Notes: generated from the sequence alone by a model not told the origin. A DNA stretch of 58,441 nucleotides from UBA3006 sp031401235 (GCA_031401235.1 JANNRJ010000038.1:1-58441), one strand, 5' to 3'. Positions 7,982 to 17,389 are shown, counted from the stretch's first letter. A program made the numbers and translations.

Positions 7982-8152
7982 ATGGCCGATCCAATTGATA
8001 ATGACTCAGAATCGTTCCGAACTGATCTTTCGGATCCGGCTATTTTGGATGCCGAAATTGAACGCGTTCGCAGGGACAAAGAGTTCATGGCCATCGTGAA
8101 AAAAATAGTTGAACAAGATCGCGAGATCCTCGACCGTCTTGCGGACTGTTAG
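7982..8152 (+). CDS. Truncated antitoxin paralogue lacking the DNA-binding domain
   Basis: A 56-residue ORF. Its last 31 residues (EIERVRRDKEFM to EILDRLA) match 19 of 31 positions in the C-terminus of the RHH antitoxin at 8237-8446, the part expected to neutralise the Fic toxin. The N-terminal half is unrelated and has no ribbon-helix-helix. A -10 element TATTAT (7970-7975) lies 6 bases before the ATG, giving a leaderless transcript. It may be a decayed duplicate or a stand-alone toxin neutraliser. Confidence 0.6.
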   Translation: MADPIDNDSESFRTDLSDPAILDAEIERVRRDKEFMAIVKKIVEQDREILDRLADC

Positions 8153-8202
8153 ATAAGGGTTCCCAACTCGGTTAAAAATGGGTCAAATAACCCAAATTTT
8201 GG

Positions 8203-8242
8203 TTGTATTGTCATGACATTGTGCTATCATGATGTCATGACA
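8203..8242 (+). promoter_or_regulatory. Promoter and twin palindromic operators of the RHH-Fic module
   Basis: TTGTAT (8203-8208) and TATCAT (8225-8230) form a promoter with a 16-base spacer. Two identical 10-bp palindromes TGTCATGACA lie at 8209-8218 and 8233-8242, one in the spacer and one over the start codon, 24 bases apart. This is a typical layout for cooperative binding of an RHH antitoxin that represses its own operon. The ATG at 8237 is 6 bases past the -10 element. Confidence 0.68.
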
Positions 8243-8446
8243 AAACAGACCACTGTTCGTTTGCCGGACGATCTTGCTGAGAAAGCCGAAGCAGTTGCCA
8301 GAGTGCAGGATAAAAGTGTAAATCAATTCATTGTCGACGCTCTCACTATTGAAATTGATCGCGTCCGCAAAGACGCCGACTTTATGGATCGCGTAGCACG
8401 GCTAGTCGAGCGCAATCGCGAAATTCTTGACCGCCTCGCTGAGTGA
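8237..8446 (+). CDS. Ribbon-helix-helix antitoxin
   Basis: A 69-residue protein. Residues 1-40 fit a CopG/Arc-type ribbon-helix-helix (TTVRLPDDLAEKAEAVA, then SVNQFIVDAL), and residues 40-69 form a charged helix likely to wrap the toxin. The ATG at 8237 was chosen over the in-frame start at 8213 because the latter lies upstream of the probable transcript start. The stop overlaps the GTG of the Fic gene by 4 bases. A second copy of the C-terminal helix is encoded at 7982-8152. Confidence 0.85.
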   Translation: MTKQTTVRLPDDLAEKAEAVARVQDKSVNQFIVDALTIEIDRVRKDADFMDRVARLVERNREILDRLAE

Positions 8447-8832
8447 TCTATCTCACGCTCACTGAAGCATTAGTGATCGCTGCAGCGACGGTTGGCATTG
8501 ATGCGAAAACCTTGCGATTGATTTCGCGAGTTGATCTGCTCGATTCAGCGTTGTATGCGCCGCAAGTGACCTTCGATGGACTTGATCTTTACGAGGATTT
8601 TCACACGAAAGCTGCCGTCTTATGTCGGAGCGTTGCGATGAATCATCCTCTGCTCGATGGAAACAAACGTCTTGCGTGGCAGCTTTTGGATTATTTCTGT
8701 GAAATCAATGGGTATGTACTTGTCTCAACCACGGATGAAGCAGTTGATTTGATGTTGAACCTGGCGGCAGGTTCGGTTGCGATTGAAGAATTGACCGAGT
8801 GGATTCGAAACCACACCTCTCAGACAATTTAG
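8443..8832 (+). CDS. Fic/Doc family toxin
   Basis: A 129-residue, stand-alone Fic-fold protein of Doc size. The motif HPLLDGNKRLAW (residues 68-79) matches the Doc-type Fic motif HPxxDGNKR, in which Doc phosphorylates elongation factor Tu rather than adding AMP. Whether this one phosphorylates or AMPylates cannot be told from the motif alone. It begins with GTG overlapping the antitoxin stop (GTGA), and ends 10 bases before the convergent secreted-protein gene. Confidence 0.88.
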   Translation: MIYLTLTEALVIAAATVGIDAKTLRLISRVDLLDSALYAPQVTFDGLDLYEDFHTKAAVLCRSVAMNHPLLDGNKRLAWQLLDYFCEINGYVLVSTTDEAVDLMLNLAAGSVAIEELTEWIRNHTSQTI

Positions 8833-8842
8833 TATCTGACAC

Positions 8843-10288
8843 CTAGCGGTGATAGGTGCGCCTGGCTGAAGTAAAACCGGTGAACTGAGAAATTGAGGTC
8901 ATCGACGGATCGACTTCCATGCTCAAGGTTCCATTGGCGTTCACCTGCAGGGCGACGACACCGGAAGTCATTGCGGTTGCAAGTGTGTATCCGACAGGAC
9001 GTGGGGCGTACGACCCACGAGGTGGTGACCCGGCTGGTTCGACGAAAGAGTACTGATTCAACTGATAGACGACTAAGCCAGAACTGGCGGTGAGTTTGTC
9101 CGGTGTTGGTTGTCCGGCGGCGATCGTAATCAGAAGTTGCTTGGGATCTCCGGCCGGATCCTGCCACCAACCGGTGGAGAAGATCCATTTGCCCGTGTCG
9201 ACTTCATGAGGCGAGATCGATAGGTGTCCGTAGGCGTAAGTGTTTTTTCCACTGACCGAACCACCAGGAATTGCCTTGGTTGCGTTCGCCAGTTGGGTAA
9301 TGCTCGCCCCGCTATAGCCGATAGTTCCGGCGAGGTACCAATTACCCGACGCTGCCCCAACTACGTCGTAATCGATCTTGCCGAATCGCGGAGCAGTTGT
9401 GCGTTGCATGCTGCGTTCGTAGACGGCGCGAATCTTTGCGGTGAAGAACGGCAAGGGGTCCGCTGTGTACATTTTCCAGGCTTCCCCGTACAAGTAAGAA
9501 AATGGCTCGGCATAACCAGTTAGCCACTTTGTGCCGTTCCAGATATTGAAGTCGAGCGGATTATCACGCTGGCGACCGAACTCCTGACCGGCCTTGATCG
9601 CCAAATTGATGTTTGCTTTGCCGCTGCGCTTAACCTGCTGCGCATACGGTGCAAGAACGCCTGTCAATTTGTTGACCACCATGAACACCGAAACAAGATT
9701 GCATCCGTGGCCAATAATTACTCGGTGTGACGTTGGCGATCCGAGCGATTGAAGTTCGATAATCGTCCCGGCCGCCGGTGCCACGACAGCAACCCAATCG
9801 GACTGAGTTCGGGCGGATGGATCCTTGGACAGCGACTTGATTCCGATATATGCATGATCAATCGGAGTGACATGATCGCCGATCACCGCGCCGTAGGGAA
9901 CGATTGATGTGATTTGGTCGAGCGGCAATACCGAATGGGTGAACTTGATCGACGAAGGTCGGCAAGTGGGTTCGGTCCGGAGGCCCGTCAATTTGGAAAG
10001 GGTTGGATACCAGAAGGGACGTTTGGTGTAGCCACCCAAGGGGGCAGGGGGGACATCGCTGCGCATGGCGTAACGAATCACACCTTTCTTGCAAATCAGC
10101 AGACCACCTCCGTTGCTGCCGAGAAGTCCTGTGCCGCTGCATTCGCCGCCGATTCGAATGCCGTCGCCGGAGTCTGAGATTCGGTCGGTCAAGGCCGATG
10201 CTTGACGACTGGTGCCGAACGAGGCAGTTAGTAAACCGAAAACTATGAGCAGCCGAATCGAACCCGATATGGCGCTATTTTGTGTCAC
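8843..10288 (-). CDS. Secreted protein with a degenerate M23-peptidase-like domain
   Basis: A 481-residue protein with an N-terminal signal peptide (hydrophobic residues about 11-25, then TSRQASA). The middle (about residues 125-215) resembles an M23/lysostaphin-type fold: GAVIGDHVTPIDHAYIG, then VVAPAAGTII and HRVIIGHG. The second zinc-ligand His-x-His is not evident, so catalysis is doubtful. The C-terminal half has repeated aromatic and Gly-rich strands of unknown function. It follows leuD on the same strand with a one-base overlap, which may be chance read-through into the gene. Confidence 0.6.
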   Translation of the reverse strand: MTQNSAISGSIRLLIVFGLLTASFGTSRQASALTDRISDSGDGIRIGGECSGTGLLGSNGGGLLICKKGVIRYAMRSDVPPAPLGGYTKRPFWYPTLSKLTGLRTEPTCRPSSIKFTHSVLPLDQITSIVPYGAVIGDHVTPIDHAYIGIKSLSKDPSARTQSDWVAVVAPAAGTIIELQSLGSPTSHRVIIGHGCNLVSVFMVVNKLTGVLAPYAQQVKRSGKANINLAIKAGQEFGRQRDNPLDFNIWNGTKWLTGYAEPFSYLYGEAWKMYTADPLPFFTAKIRAVYERSMQRTTAPRFGKIDYDVVGAASGNWYLAGTIGYSGASITQLANATKAIPGGSVSGKNTYAYGHLSISPHEVDTGKWIFSTGWWQDPAGDPKQLLITIAAGQPTPDKLTASSGLVVYQLNQYSFVEPAGSPPRGSYAPRPVGYTLATAMTSGVVALQVNANGTLSMEVDPSMTSISQFTGFTSARRTYHR

Positions 10289-10875
10289 TATGTTGTGAGC
10301 CAGCCAGATCGTGTTGCCTCAAACGATGCGATCGCGCTTTCGTGGGTCAGCGTGATGTCAACATCATCGAGTCCGTTGAGAAAGCGTTCCTGAGTTGATG
10401 GATCCATCGCAAACTTGGCGGTGATACCGGCGCTGGGCACCTCTACATGTAGTCGCTCAACATCAACAGTTATCTCCGTACTTGGATCAGATTCGATAAT
10501 TTCCCACAATCGCTTGACGATAGATTCGTCCAGTTCTACTGGGATGAGTCCATTCTTGGCACAGTTGTTGCGGAAGATATCGCTGAAACTCGGGGCGATC
10601 ACGGCATTGAATCCGCCCTGTTGAATTGCCCACACGGCATGTTCGCGAGACGAGCCGATACCGAACCCCGAGCCGGCGACCAAAATACTTGCGCCAACAA
10701 ATCGCTCGTCGTTGAGCACGAAGTCGCGATCATCGCGCCAGGTGGAGAACAGACCTTTTTCGAAACCGGTGCGCTCGACCCGCTTGAGCCACTCGGCGGG
10801 AATGATTTGATCCGTATCAATGTCGGAGCGCTTGAGTGGCACACCGCGACCGGCAACAACGCGAACTTGTTTCAT
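10288..10875 (-). CDS. leuD: 3-isopropylmalate dehydratase small subunit
   Basis: Small subunit of the aconitase-family enzyme that isomerises 2- to 3-isopropylmalate. The 195-residue protein has the SDIDTDQIIPAEWLKR motif (residues 17-32) and the swivel-domain motif GSGFGIGSSREHAVWA. It overlaps the leuC end by 4 bases on the same strand, so the two subunits are co-translated. Confidence 0.94.
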   Translation of the reverse strand: MKQVRVVAGRGVPLKRSDIDTDQIIPAEWLKRVERTGFEKGLFSTWRDDRDFVLNDERFVGASILVAGSGFGIGSSREHAVWAIQQGGFNAVIAPSFSDIFRNNCAKNGLIPVELDESIVKRLWEIIESDPSTEITVDVERLHVEVPSAGITAKFAMDPSTQERFLNGLDDVDITLTHESAIASFEATRSGWLTT

Positions 10876-12275
10876 GTCAAGTCCGCTGGCGAAGCAAAGT
10901 AACCAGCAACTGCTGTTGCCGCAGCCACGGCGGGGGAGACGAGATGGGTCCGACCACCTCGACCTTGACGGCCTTCAAAGTTTCGGTTGCTGGTACTGGC
11001 TGCGCGTTCGCCAACTGCCAACTTGTCTGGGTTCATCGCCAAGCACATTGAACAACCCGGTTCACGCCATTCCATGCCAGCGTTGGTGAAGATGTGATGC
11101 AGACCTTCGGCCTCGGCTTGGGCCTTTACGGCGTGACTACCTGGCACCACCATTGCCCGTTTCACGGAAATATGCCGACCATTAAGTACGTGTGCGGCGG
11201 CGCGAAGGTCTTCGATGCGGCTATTGGTGCACGAACCAATGAACACCGTGTCAACTGGAATATCACGAATGCGAGTTCCCGACTCGAGTCCCATGTAGGT
11301 AAGTGCGCGGGTAATTGCATCGCGGGCCGTGGCATCGGTGACTTCTTCTGGTCGGGGAACGTAGCCATCGATACCGACAACTTGTCCGGGATTCGTACCC
11401 CACGTCACTTGCGGTGTCAGCGTGCTGGCATCGATGACAACTTCTTTATCCCACTTGGCGTCATCGTCGGAGCGCAGTGTGCGCCACTCGGCCACCGCCG
11501 CATCCCAGTCGGCACCGGTAGGGGCGAACTCGCGACCTTGGAGATAGTCGAATGTAGTTTCATCAGGTGCGACAAGCCCGGCTCGCGCGCCGGCTTCGAT
11601 TGACATGTTGCACAGTGTCATTCGACCTTCCATCGAGAGTCCGCGAATTGCCGAACCGCGGTATTCGATGACATGGCCGATACCGCCACCAGTTCCGATC
11701 GTGCCGATGATCGCCAGAGTGAGATCTTTTGCCGTGACATTTTTAGGTAACTCACCGTCGATGGTGACACTCATCCACTTCGGTCGTGATTGGGGAATCG
11801 TTTGGGTGGCCAGCACATGTTCGACTTCACTCGTTCCGATACCAAAGGCGAGTGCGCCAAATGCACCATGAGTGGAAGTATGGCTATCGCCACAGACGAT
11901 CGTCATCCCGGGCAATGTGCGACCCTGTTCTGGGCCGATGACATGGACGATGCCTTGGCGTGGATCACCCATTGGGTAAAGAGTGATGCCGAAATCCTTG
12001 GCATTAGCCCGCATCACATCGATCTGCTTGGCCGAAATTGGGTCCGCGATCGGCAGATGAATATTTTGGGTTGGCACATTGTGATCTTCGGTGGCAACGG
12101 TGAGATCGGGCCGACGCACTCGGCGGTTGCTGATTCGAAGACCGTCAAATGCCTGCGGGCTCGTGACTTCGTGCACGAGATGGAGGTCTATATAGAGGAG
12201 ATCCGGATCGCCCGGGGCGGAGTGGACAACATGGCGATCCCACACTTTTTGGGGAAGCGTCAGCGGTTCGGTCAC
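10872..12275 (-). CDS. leuC: 3-isopropylmalate dehydratase large subunit
   Basis: Large subunit of isopropylmalate isomerase, with a [4Fe-4S] cluster bound by Cys in the FIGSCTNSRIEDL motif and in PGCSMCLAMNPD. It also has the VCGDSHTSTHGAFGALAFGIGTSEVEHVLATQ region cut here for length, early in the protein. I place the start at GTG 12275 (467 residues; VTEPLTLPQKVWDRH), because that is where family similarity begins. A TTG at 12287 is an alternative, and the longer frame to 12329 would overlap the divergent gene. No leader peptide is seen upstream. Confidence 0.92.
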   Translation of the reverse strand: MTEPLTLPQKVWDRHVVHSAPGDPDLLYIDLHLVHEVTSPQAFDGLRISNRRVRRPDLTVATEDHNVPTQNIHLPIADPISAKQIDVMRANAKDFGITLYPMGDPRQGIVHVIGPEQGRTLPGMTIVCGDSHTSTHGAFGALAFGIGTSEVEHVLATQTIPQSRPKWMSVTIDGELPKNVTAKDLTLAIIGTIGTGGGIGHVIEYRGSAIRGLSMEGRMTLCNMSIEAGARAGLVAPDETTFDYLQGREFAPTGADWDAAVAEWRTLRSDDDAKWDKEVVIDASTLTPQVTWGTNPGQVVGIDGYVPRPEEVTDATARDAITRALTYMGLESGTRIRDIPVDTVFIGSCTNSRIEDLRAAAHVLNGRHISVKRAMVVPGSHAVKAQAEAEGLHHIFTNAGMEWREPGCSMCLAMNPDKLAVGERAASTSNRNFEGRQGRGGRTHLVSPAVAAATAVAGYFASPADLT

Positions 12276-12340
12276 ACCTCCATTCAACCGTATGGCTAAG
12301 CCGTGTACACCCGATGCAGCCCCACGCACACATCGCAGTC

Positions 12341-12895
12341 ATGACAACCCAACACGATATAACTCGCATATCACCAGTTGCCCTAGCCACATGCGTCGAG
12401 CACAGTCTGCACACTTCACTTGATGGATTCGACCTCAAGCGAGCGCGATTATATGGCGTCGCGGTCGTTGATCACGAGGGAATTGCCGACAATGTGGATG
12501 GCGCACTGCGAATCACGTTTCTTGCCGAACATGGCGATGTGTACGAATTGCTCGATGCACCGACAAGCGCAATTGCCAGAATGTTTGATGCCGCCGTAGT
12601 GCTGACGTGCGGTTGGGCGGCACCAGTGAACGACGAAGAATGTGATTCAGAATTTTCTGGGCCGCCAAGTGAGCATCCGTCGCGGCGACGTGTGCGGTTG
12701 GTTGTTGCCGTGTGCGATGACGGAGTCGGTTCAGTCTTGCGGTTTGCTGATTCGCCAAATGAGGTCATCTGCGATCCGGGTGCGGCGCGAGGATCGCTGG
12801 CTGATGCGGTGACAAATTTGTGGTTCGATCCCAAGGTTGTGTTGGAACGTGATGTCCCGACCAGAGCCCAGACGAGCCCCGATCTGCGCCCGTAG
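12341..12895 (+). CDS. Conserved-looking hypothetical protein upstream of nadA
   Basis: A 184-residue soluble protein that I do not recognise. The ATG at 12341 (MTTQHD) was chosen over 12314 to lessen overlap with the leuC promoter region. It has a central hydrophobic strand region (FDAAVVLTCGWAAPV, then RRVRLVVAVCDDGVGSVLRF) and acidic stretches. Its TAG stop forms the first three bases of a -10 element TAGCAT serving nadA, so it may not share a transcript with the NAD genes only. Confidence 0.65.
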   Translation: MTTQHDITRISPVALATCVEHSLHTSLDGFDLKRARLYGVAVVDHEGIADNVDGALRITFLAEHGDVYELLDAPTSAIARMFDAAVVLTCGWAAPVNDEECDSEFSGPPSEHPSRRRVRLVVAVCDDGVGSVLRFADSPNEVICDPGAARGSLADAVTNLWFDPKVVLERDVPTRAQTSPDLRP

Positions 12896-12904
12896 CATGA
12901 TGGT

Positions 12905-13906
12905 GTGAGCGCACGCGCCGACATCGCCGGTTCGATGACTATTGGTCCAGAATGGACCGCCGAAGTCAAACGTTTGGCCAAAGAACGCGATGCGGTGATT
13001 CTTGCTCACAATTATCAACTTCCCGAGATTCAAGATGTAGCCGATCATGTTGGCGACTCGCTCGGACTATCACGACTCGCCGCCACCGTTGAGGCATCCA
13101 CGATCATCTTTTGTGGCGTGCATTTCATGGCCGAAACGGCAAAAATTCTCAGTTACGACAAGACCGTGATCATTCCGGACGCCAAGGCGGGTTGCTCTTT
13201 GGCCGACACGATCAACGCCGATCAACTGCGGGCGTGGAAAGCCGAACATCCTGGAGCGATGGTCGTCAGTTATGTGAACACGACTGCGGCGGTAAAGGCA
13301 GAGACCGATATTTGCTGCACGTCGTCGAATGCTGTTGATGTAGTGCAGTCGATACCGACCGATACCGAGGTGCTGTTTTGTCCCGATCAGTTTCTTGGTG
13401 CTCATGTGCAACGCCTCACCGGGCGAACCAACATGCACATTTGGATGGGCGAGTGTCACGTTCATGCCGGGATCAACGGAGCCGATCTGAAGGCGATGGT
13501 GGCGGCCGAACCAGAAGCCGAACTATTCATTCACCCAGAATGTGGATGTGCGACTTCGGCGATGTACCTAGCCAGTAGCGGTGTCGTACCTGCCGAGCGA
13601 ACGAAAATACTTTCTACTTCGGGGATGATTGATGCCGCTCGAACGACTACCGCGAAGAAAGTTCTGGTGGCAACGGAAACAGGAATGCTGTATCAGTTAC
13701 GCAAGACGAATCCGCTGGTCATTTTTGAGCCGGTGAATCGAGCCGCTGTGTGCAAATACATGAAAATGATTACTCCGGCAAAACTCTTACGTTCGTTGCG
13801 CGACGGCAATGATGTAGTTGATGTTCCCCGCGATATTGCCGACCGAGCGCGATTGTCAGTCGAGCGAATGATCGCCATCGGCACACCGTCGCGAACATCT
13901 GAATAG
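12905..13906 (+). CDS. nadA: Quinolinate synthase
   Basis: Condenses iminoaspartate with dihydroxyacetone phosphate to quinolinate in NAD synthesis. The 333-residue protein shows the LAHNYQLPEIQDVADHVGDSL start region cut short here, and the conserved Cys in the DICCTSSNA, HPECGCATS and AAVCKYMKM segments that hold its [4Fe-4S] cluster. The GTG at 12905 lies 6 bases after a TAGCAT -10 element (12893-12898), so the transcript may be leaderless. It is followed by nadB and nadC. Confidence 0.95.
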   Translation: MSARADIAGSMTIGPEWTAEVKRLAKERDAVILAHNYQLPEIQDVADHVGDSLGLSRLAATVEASTIIFCGVHFMAETAKILSYDKTVIIPDAKAGCSLADTINADQLRAWKAEHPGAMVVSYVNTTAAVKAETDICCTSSNAVDVVQSIPTDTEVLFCPDQFLGAHVQRLTGRTNMHIWMGECHVHAGINGADLKAMVAAEPEAELFIHPECGCATSAMYLASSGVVPAERTKILSTSGMIDAARTTTAKKVLVATETGMLYQLRKTNPLVIFEPVNRAAVCKYMKMITPAKLLRSLRDGNDVVDVPRDIADRARLSVERMIAIGTPSRTSE

Positions 13907-13915
13907 GCACACGTT

Positions 13916-15613
13916 TTGTCGTCAGCGATGAGTCGCACCGAAACACACTCCGTTGCTCTGCCATCTCAATTGGCGACTCCAGATGTCAGTTGGACGCGCG
14001 AAGTTGATGTCGTGGTGTTGGGATCGGGGGCCGCAGGTTTAGCCGCGGCTCTTGCCGCTCGCCCAGTGCGCAACGTGCTGTTGATTACTAAAGACGCACT
14101 CGATGCGGGAAGTACTGCCTGGGCTCAAGGGGGACTAGCGGCGGTGCTTGACCCGGCCGACACTTTTGCTGAACATGTTCACGACACGCTTGAAGCAGGA
14201 GCCGGGCTATGTGATGAGTCGGCGGTGACATCACTTGTTCGCGATGCGCCGAGGGCAATCAACTATTTGGAAAAGCTTGGCGCTGCATTTGATCCAGGGA
14301 TGGATGGCAATCATGCCCTCACTCGGGAAGGCGGACACTCCCGTTCAAGAATTGTTCACTCTGGCGGTGATCAGTCGGGTGCAGAGATACAGCGAACATT
14401 GGATGAAAACGCAATCAATGCTGGCGTTGATGTGTTGGAACATGCCTTTGCTCTGGATTTGGTATTTGGTGTATCTGATAGTGACACTCGACGACAAATT
14501 GCCGGAGTTCGTGTTGCCATGTTGGATCAAGATGGAACCGTGAAGAGTGTCGGGCTGATTGCCGCCCGCGCCGTGGTGATCGCCACAGGCGGATACGGGC
14601 AGGTGTTTGCCTCAACATCGAATCCGGCCGCCGTAACCGGTGATGGACATGCACTTGCTCTGCGGGCTGGGCTTTGCTTGCGCGATTTAGAGTTTGTTCA
14701 GTTTCACCCGACAGTGTTGTGGCAAAGCGCAACATCAACTAATCAGCAAATGCTGATTAGTGAAGCCGTGCGCGGTGAAGGGGCAATTTTATATGACGGT
14801 GCCGGAATACGAATCATGAAAGGCGTCCACCCGCAGGAAGATCTTGCCCCGCGCGATGTCGTTGCCGCCGCGATTAGTGCTCGTATGGCTGAAGCGCCCT
14901 CAGGGGTAGATGACCATGTCTATTTGGATGCCACGTCAATTGGACCCCGATTCACGGAACGCTTTCCGTTCATCACCAAGGCATGCAATGCCATTGGTGT
15001 AGATCCACTTACTCAACGAATCCCGGTTGCGCCGGCCGCCCACTACACCTGCGGGGGGATTTCATCGAACTTGGATGGGACGACAGAAATTGAAGGACTG
15101 TTTGCTGTTGGAGAAGTTGCCTACACAGGAGTACACGGGGCAAACCGACTGGCATCGAATAGTTTGACGGAAAGTCTGGTGGTCGGAACTCGAGTGGGCC
15201 GAACCTTGGCATGGCAACTTCCGCAACGAGTTGAACCAGATCTGCATAGCAATGACTCGACGACAAATTTCGGCTTGCTTGATGATTCACTGCGAGCGGC
15301 CGTGCGCACCTCAATGTCACGAAATGTTGGAGTGCTACGGAGTCCTCAAGGATTGCAACATGCCATTGATGACCTTGAGGTGATTGCGGAAAAAATTGAT
15401 ACCCGGGTGCCAGCCACTCGACGAAATTTTGAGGCCACGAACATTCTCACCGTGGCAACCGCAGTGGCGATGTCGGCGCTGGTTCGAACCGAAAGTCGCG
15501 GCTGTCACCGGCGTACTGATGTAACGCATGCACGTACTGACTGGGTATGTCATTTAGGAGTATCAATGCACGATGGTGAAATCATCATTAGCGGAATTCC
15601 TCAAGGCGCATAG
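13916..15613 (+). CDS. nadB: L-aspartate oxidase
   Basis: FAD enzyme that oxidises L-aspartate to iminoaspartate for quinolinate synthase. The 565-residue protein has the dinucleotide-binding motif VVVLGSGAAGLAAALAAR near residue 30, the AWAQGGLAAVLDPAD motif, and the substrate region REGGHSRSRIVHSGGD. The C-terminal helical domain is present but short. The start is TTG 13916 or ATG 13928; both fit. A TAGGCA element made from the nadA stop lies 6 bases before the TTG. Confidence 0.94.
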   Translation: MSSAMSRTETHSVALPSQLATPDVSWTREVDVVVLGSGAAGLAAALAARPVRNVLLITKDALDAGSTAWAQGGLAAVLDPADTFAEHVHDTLEAGAGLCDESAVTSLVRDAPRAINYLEKLGAAFDPGMDGNHALTREGGHSRSRIVHSGGDQSGAEIQRTLDENAINAGVDVLEHAFALDLVFGVSDSDTRRQIAGVRVAMLDQDGTVKSVGLIAARAVVIATGGYGQVFASTSNPAAVTGDGHALALRAGLCLRDLEFVQFHPTVLWQSATSTNQQMLISEAVRGEGAILYDGAGIRIMKGVHPQEDLAPRDVVAAAISARMAEAPSGVDDHVYLDATSIGPRFTERFPFITKACNAIGVDPLTQRIPVAPAAHYTCGGISSNLDGTTEIEGLFAVGEVAYTGVHGANRLASNSLTESLVVGTRVGRTLAWQLPQRVEPDLHSNDSTTNFGLLDDSLRAAVRTSMSRNVGVLRSPQGLQHAIDDLEVIAEKIDTRVPATRRNFEATNILTVATAVAMSALVRTESRGCHRRTDVTHARTDWVCHLGVSMHDGEIIISGIPQGA

Positions 15614-15621
15614 ATACGCAT

Positions 15622-16542
15622 ATGCAATATCACTCGTTAAGTGACGGTGTTGCCATTCAATTGGTGGCGGCAGGATTGGATGTGGATGTGGTTCGGCGAG
15701 TAATTGCCGTGGGTCTTGATGAAGATTTGGCCAGTGGCCCCGATGTGACGACTGTGGCAACGGTGCCGGCAGACCAACAAAGTAGGGGCAGTTTTGGTAC
15801 ACGATCGGCGGGGTGCGTTGCCGGACTTGATGTCGCTGCTGGGGTATTTGACATGGTGTGTGGCCCAGACACGGTGAAATTTACAAAACTCGTCAACGAT
15901 GGTGACCGAGTGCCGGCAGGTGCAGTGTTGGCCAACATCGAAGCACCGACTCGCGGAGTGCTCACTGCCGAACGCACGGCATTAAATATTTTGTGTCACC
16001 TATCTGGTGTGGCTAGTGCGACTGCGATGTGGGTCGATGCGCTCGCTGGTTCAGGTGCATCGGTGCGCGACACTCGCAAGACGACACCCGGAATGAGATT
16101 GCTTGAAAAATACGCCGTGCGTTGTGGCGGAGGAGTCAATCACCGAATGTCACTTTCCGATGCGGCACTAGTGAAAGACAATCACATCGTGGCCGCTGGT
16201 GGGGTTTCTCAGGCCTTTACTGCCGTACGAAAACTCCAGCGGGATATCAGCATTGAAATTGAAGTGGATTCACTAAATCAGTTGCGAGAGGCACTCGTTG
16301 CCGGAGCCGATCTGGTATTGCTTGACAACATGACACCTGAGTTGATGAGCCAGGCTGTTCACATCGCCAACGAGCACATGTCACGCACAAGCAAGCTGGT
16401 GGTTTTAGAGGCAAGTGGGGGAATTTCTCTTGCCTCGGCAAAGGCGGTGGCTCAAACCGGAGTGCGTTACATTTCGGTTGGAGCACTTACCCACTCGGCA
16501 GCGGTGCTCGATATTGGATTGGATCTGCAGTCGATTATGTAA
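15622..16542 (+). CDS. nadC: Nicotinate-nucleotide pyrophosphorylase (quinolinate phosphoribosyltransferase)
   Basis: Converts quinolinate and PRPP to nicotinate mononucleotide. The 306-residue protein carries the conserved RDTRKTTPGMRLLEKYAV region (about residues 151-168), CGGGVNHRMSLSDAALVKDNH and the C-terminal barrel strands ending in SVGALTHSA. It is 8 bases downstream of nadB and completes the aspartate-to-NaMN set. Its end overlaps the convergent hydrolase gene by 8 bases. Confidence 0.95.
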   Translation: MQYHSLSDGVAIQLVAAGLDVDVVRRVIAVGLDEDLASGPDVTTVATVPADQQSRGSFGTRSAGCVAGLDVAAGVFDMVCGPDTVKFTKLVNDGDRVPAGAVLANIEAPTRGVLTAERTALNILCHLSGVASATAMWVDALAGSGASVRDTRKTTPGMRLLEKYAVRCGGGVNHRMSLSDAALVKDNHIVAAGGVSQAFTAVRKLQRDISIEIEVDSLNQLREALVAGADLVLLDNMTPELMSQAVHIANEHMSRTSKLVVLEASGGISLASAKAVAQTGVRYISVGALTHSAAVLDIGLDLQSIM

Positions 16543-17389
16543 GCGAGCGCGCATAGACGCTCGAGCACGCCTCCAGCAGAATAGGTACGAATTGTTCACG
16601 TGCCGAATACACCGCATTGTGATCGGCATCAATTTCATATACCTGAACATTTTGTAACTGGCGGTACAGCCGACGCTGGCGTTCAGGTGGAACGACCGTG
16701 TCTTGAGTTGTCACGATGACCGAAGTTGGTACATCGATATCGCCCAACCATTGGCGTGAGTTGAATCCGCCGATGGCGCGACCCGCAGCCAGTATGTGTC
16801 GCCAGTCGTGGCTCGCCATTTGTTCCAGTGCCCACGGATCGAATCCATCACTTTTACGCTGCAAATAGATCTGGTCGGTTAACCAATCGGTGGTCTGAGT
16901 GGGAGTAACCCGAGCCAAAGCGGTCAGCCCAGAGAGACCGAGAAAACTCAATCGCTCTTCGCGTGAAGACGAAAAGTATCCGGCCGTGGAACACAACACC
17001 AGACCTCGCACCCGGGTTTGATGTCGATGCCACATCAATTGAGCGACGATTCCTCCCATTGAGTATCCAACCGGAATGAACGTATGAATTCCGAGCACAT
17101 CGGCAATCGCAGCCACATCATCGGCACAGTCCTCTAAACGAAAGAGTTTCTTGTGTCTGATTCCGCGACCATGGCCACGCAAGTCAGGGGCAATGATTCG
17201 AAAGTGTTCACTCAAAGCATCGAAGCACGTGAACCAATTGAGATCGGCGGTCGCGGTCCAACCGTGCAACAGCATCAGTACTGGCGCCCCTGGGGGGCCT
17301 TCGACTTCGCGGATGAAGGTACGACCTCGACCGGGAAGGTCGAGATGATATCCGCGTGGCAAAACCGGAGTCACAGCAAATTCATTCAT
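16535..17389 (-). CDS. Alpha/beta hydrolase
   Basis: A 284-residue single-domain hydrolase with the oxyanion-region motif LLHGWTAT, a nucleophile elbow GYSMGG (Ser nucleophile) and a terminal His in DADHNAV, so the catalytic triad looks complete. The overall pattern is that of esterase or lactonase-like proteins. The substrate cannot be read. It is 5 bases downstream of greA on the same strand. Confidence 0.85.
   Translation of the reverse strand: MNEFAVTPVLPRGYHLDLPGRGRTFIREVEGPPGAPVLMLLHGWTATADLNWFTCFDALSEHFRIIAPDLRGHGRGIRHKKLFRLEDCADDVAAIADVLGIHTFIPVGYSMGGIVAQLMWHRHQTRVRGLVLCSTAGYFSSSREERLSFLGLSGLTALARVTPTQTTDWLTDQIYLQRKSDGFDPWALEQMASHDWRHILAAGRAIGGFNSRQWLGDIDVPTSVIVTTQDTVVPPERQRRLYRQLQNVQVYEIDADHNAVYSAREQFVPILLEACSSVYARSLT

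Noticed and set aside
12276..12329. N-terminal extension of leuC
   Set aside because: It has no family similarity and would overlap the divergent gene start.
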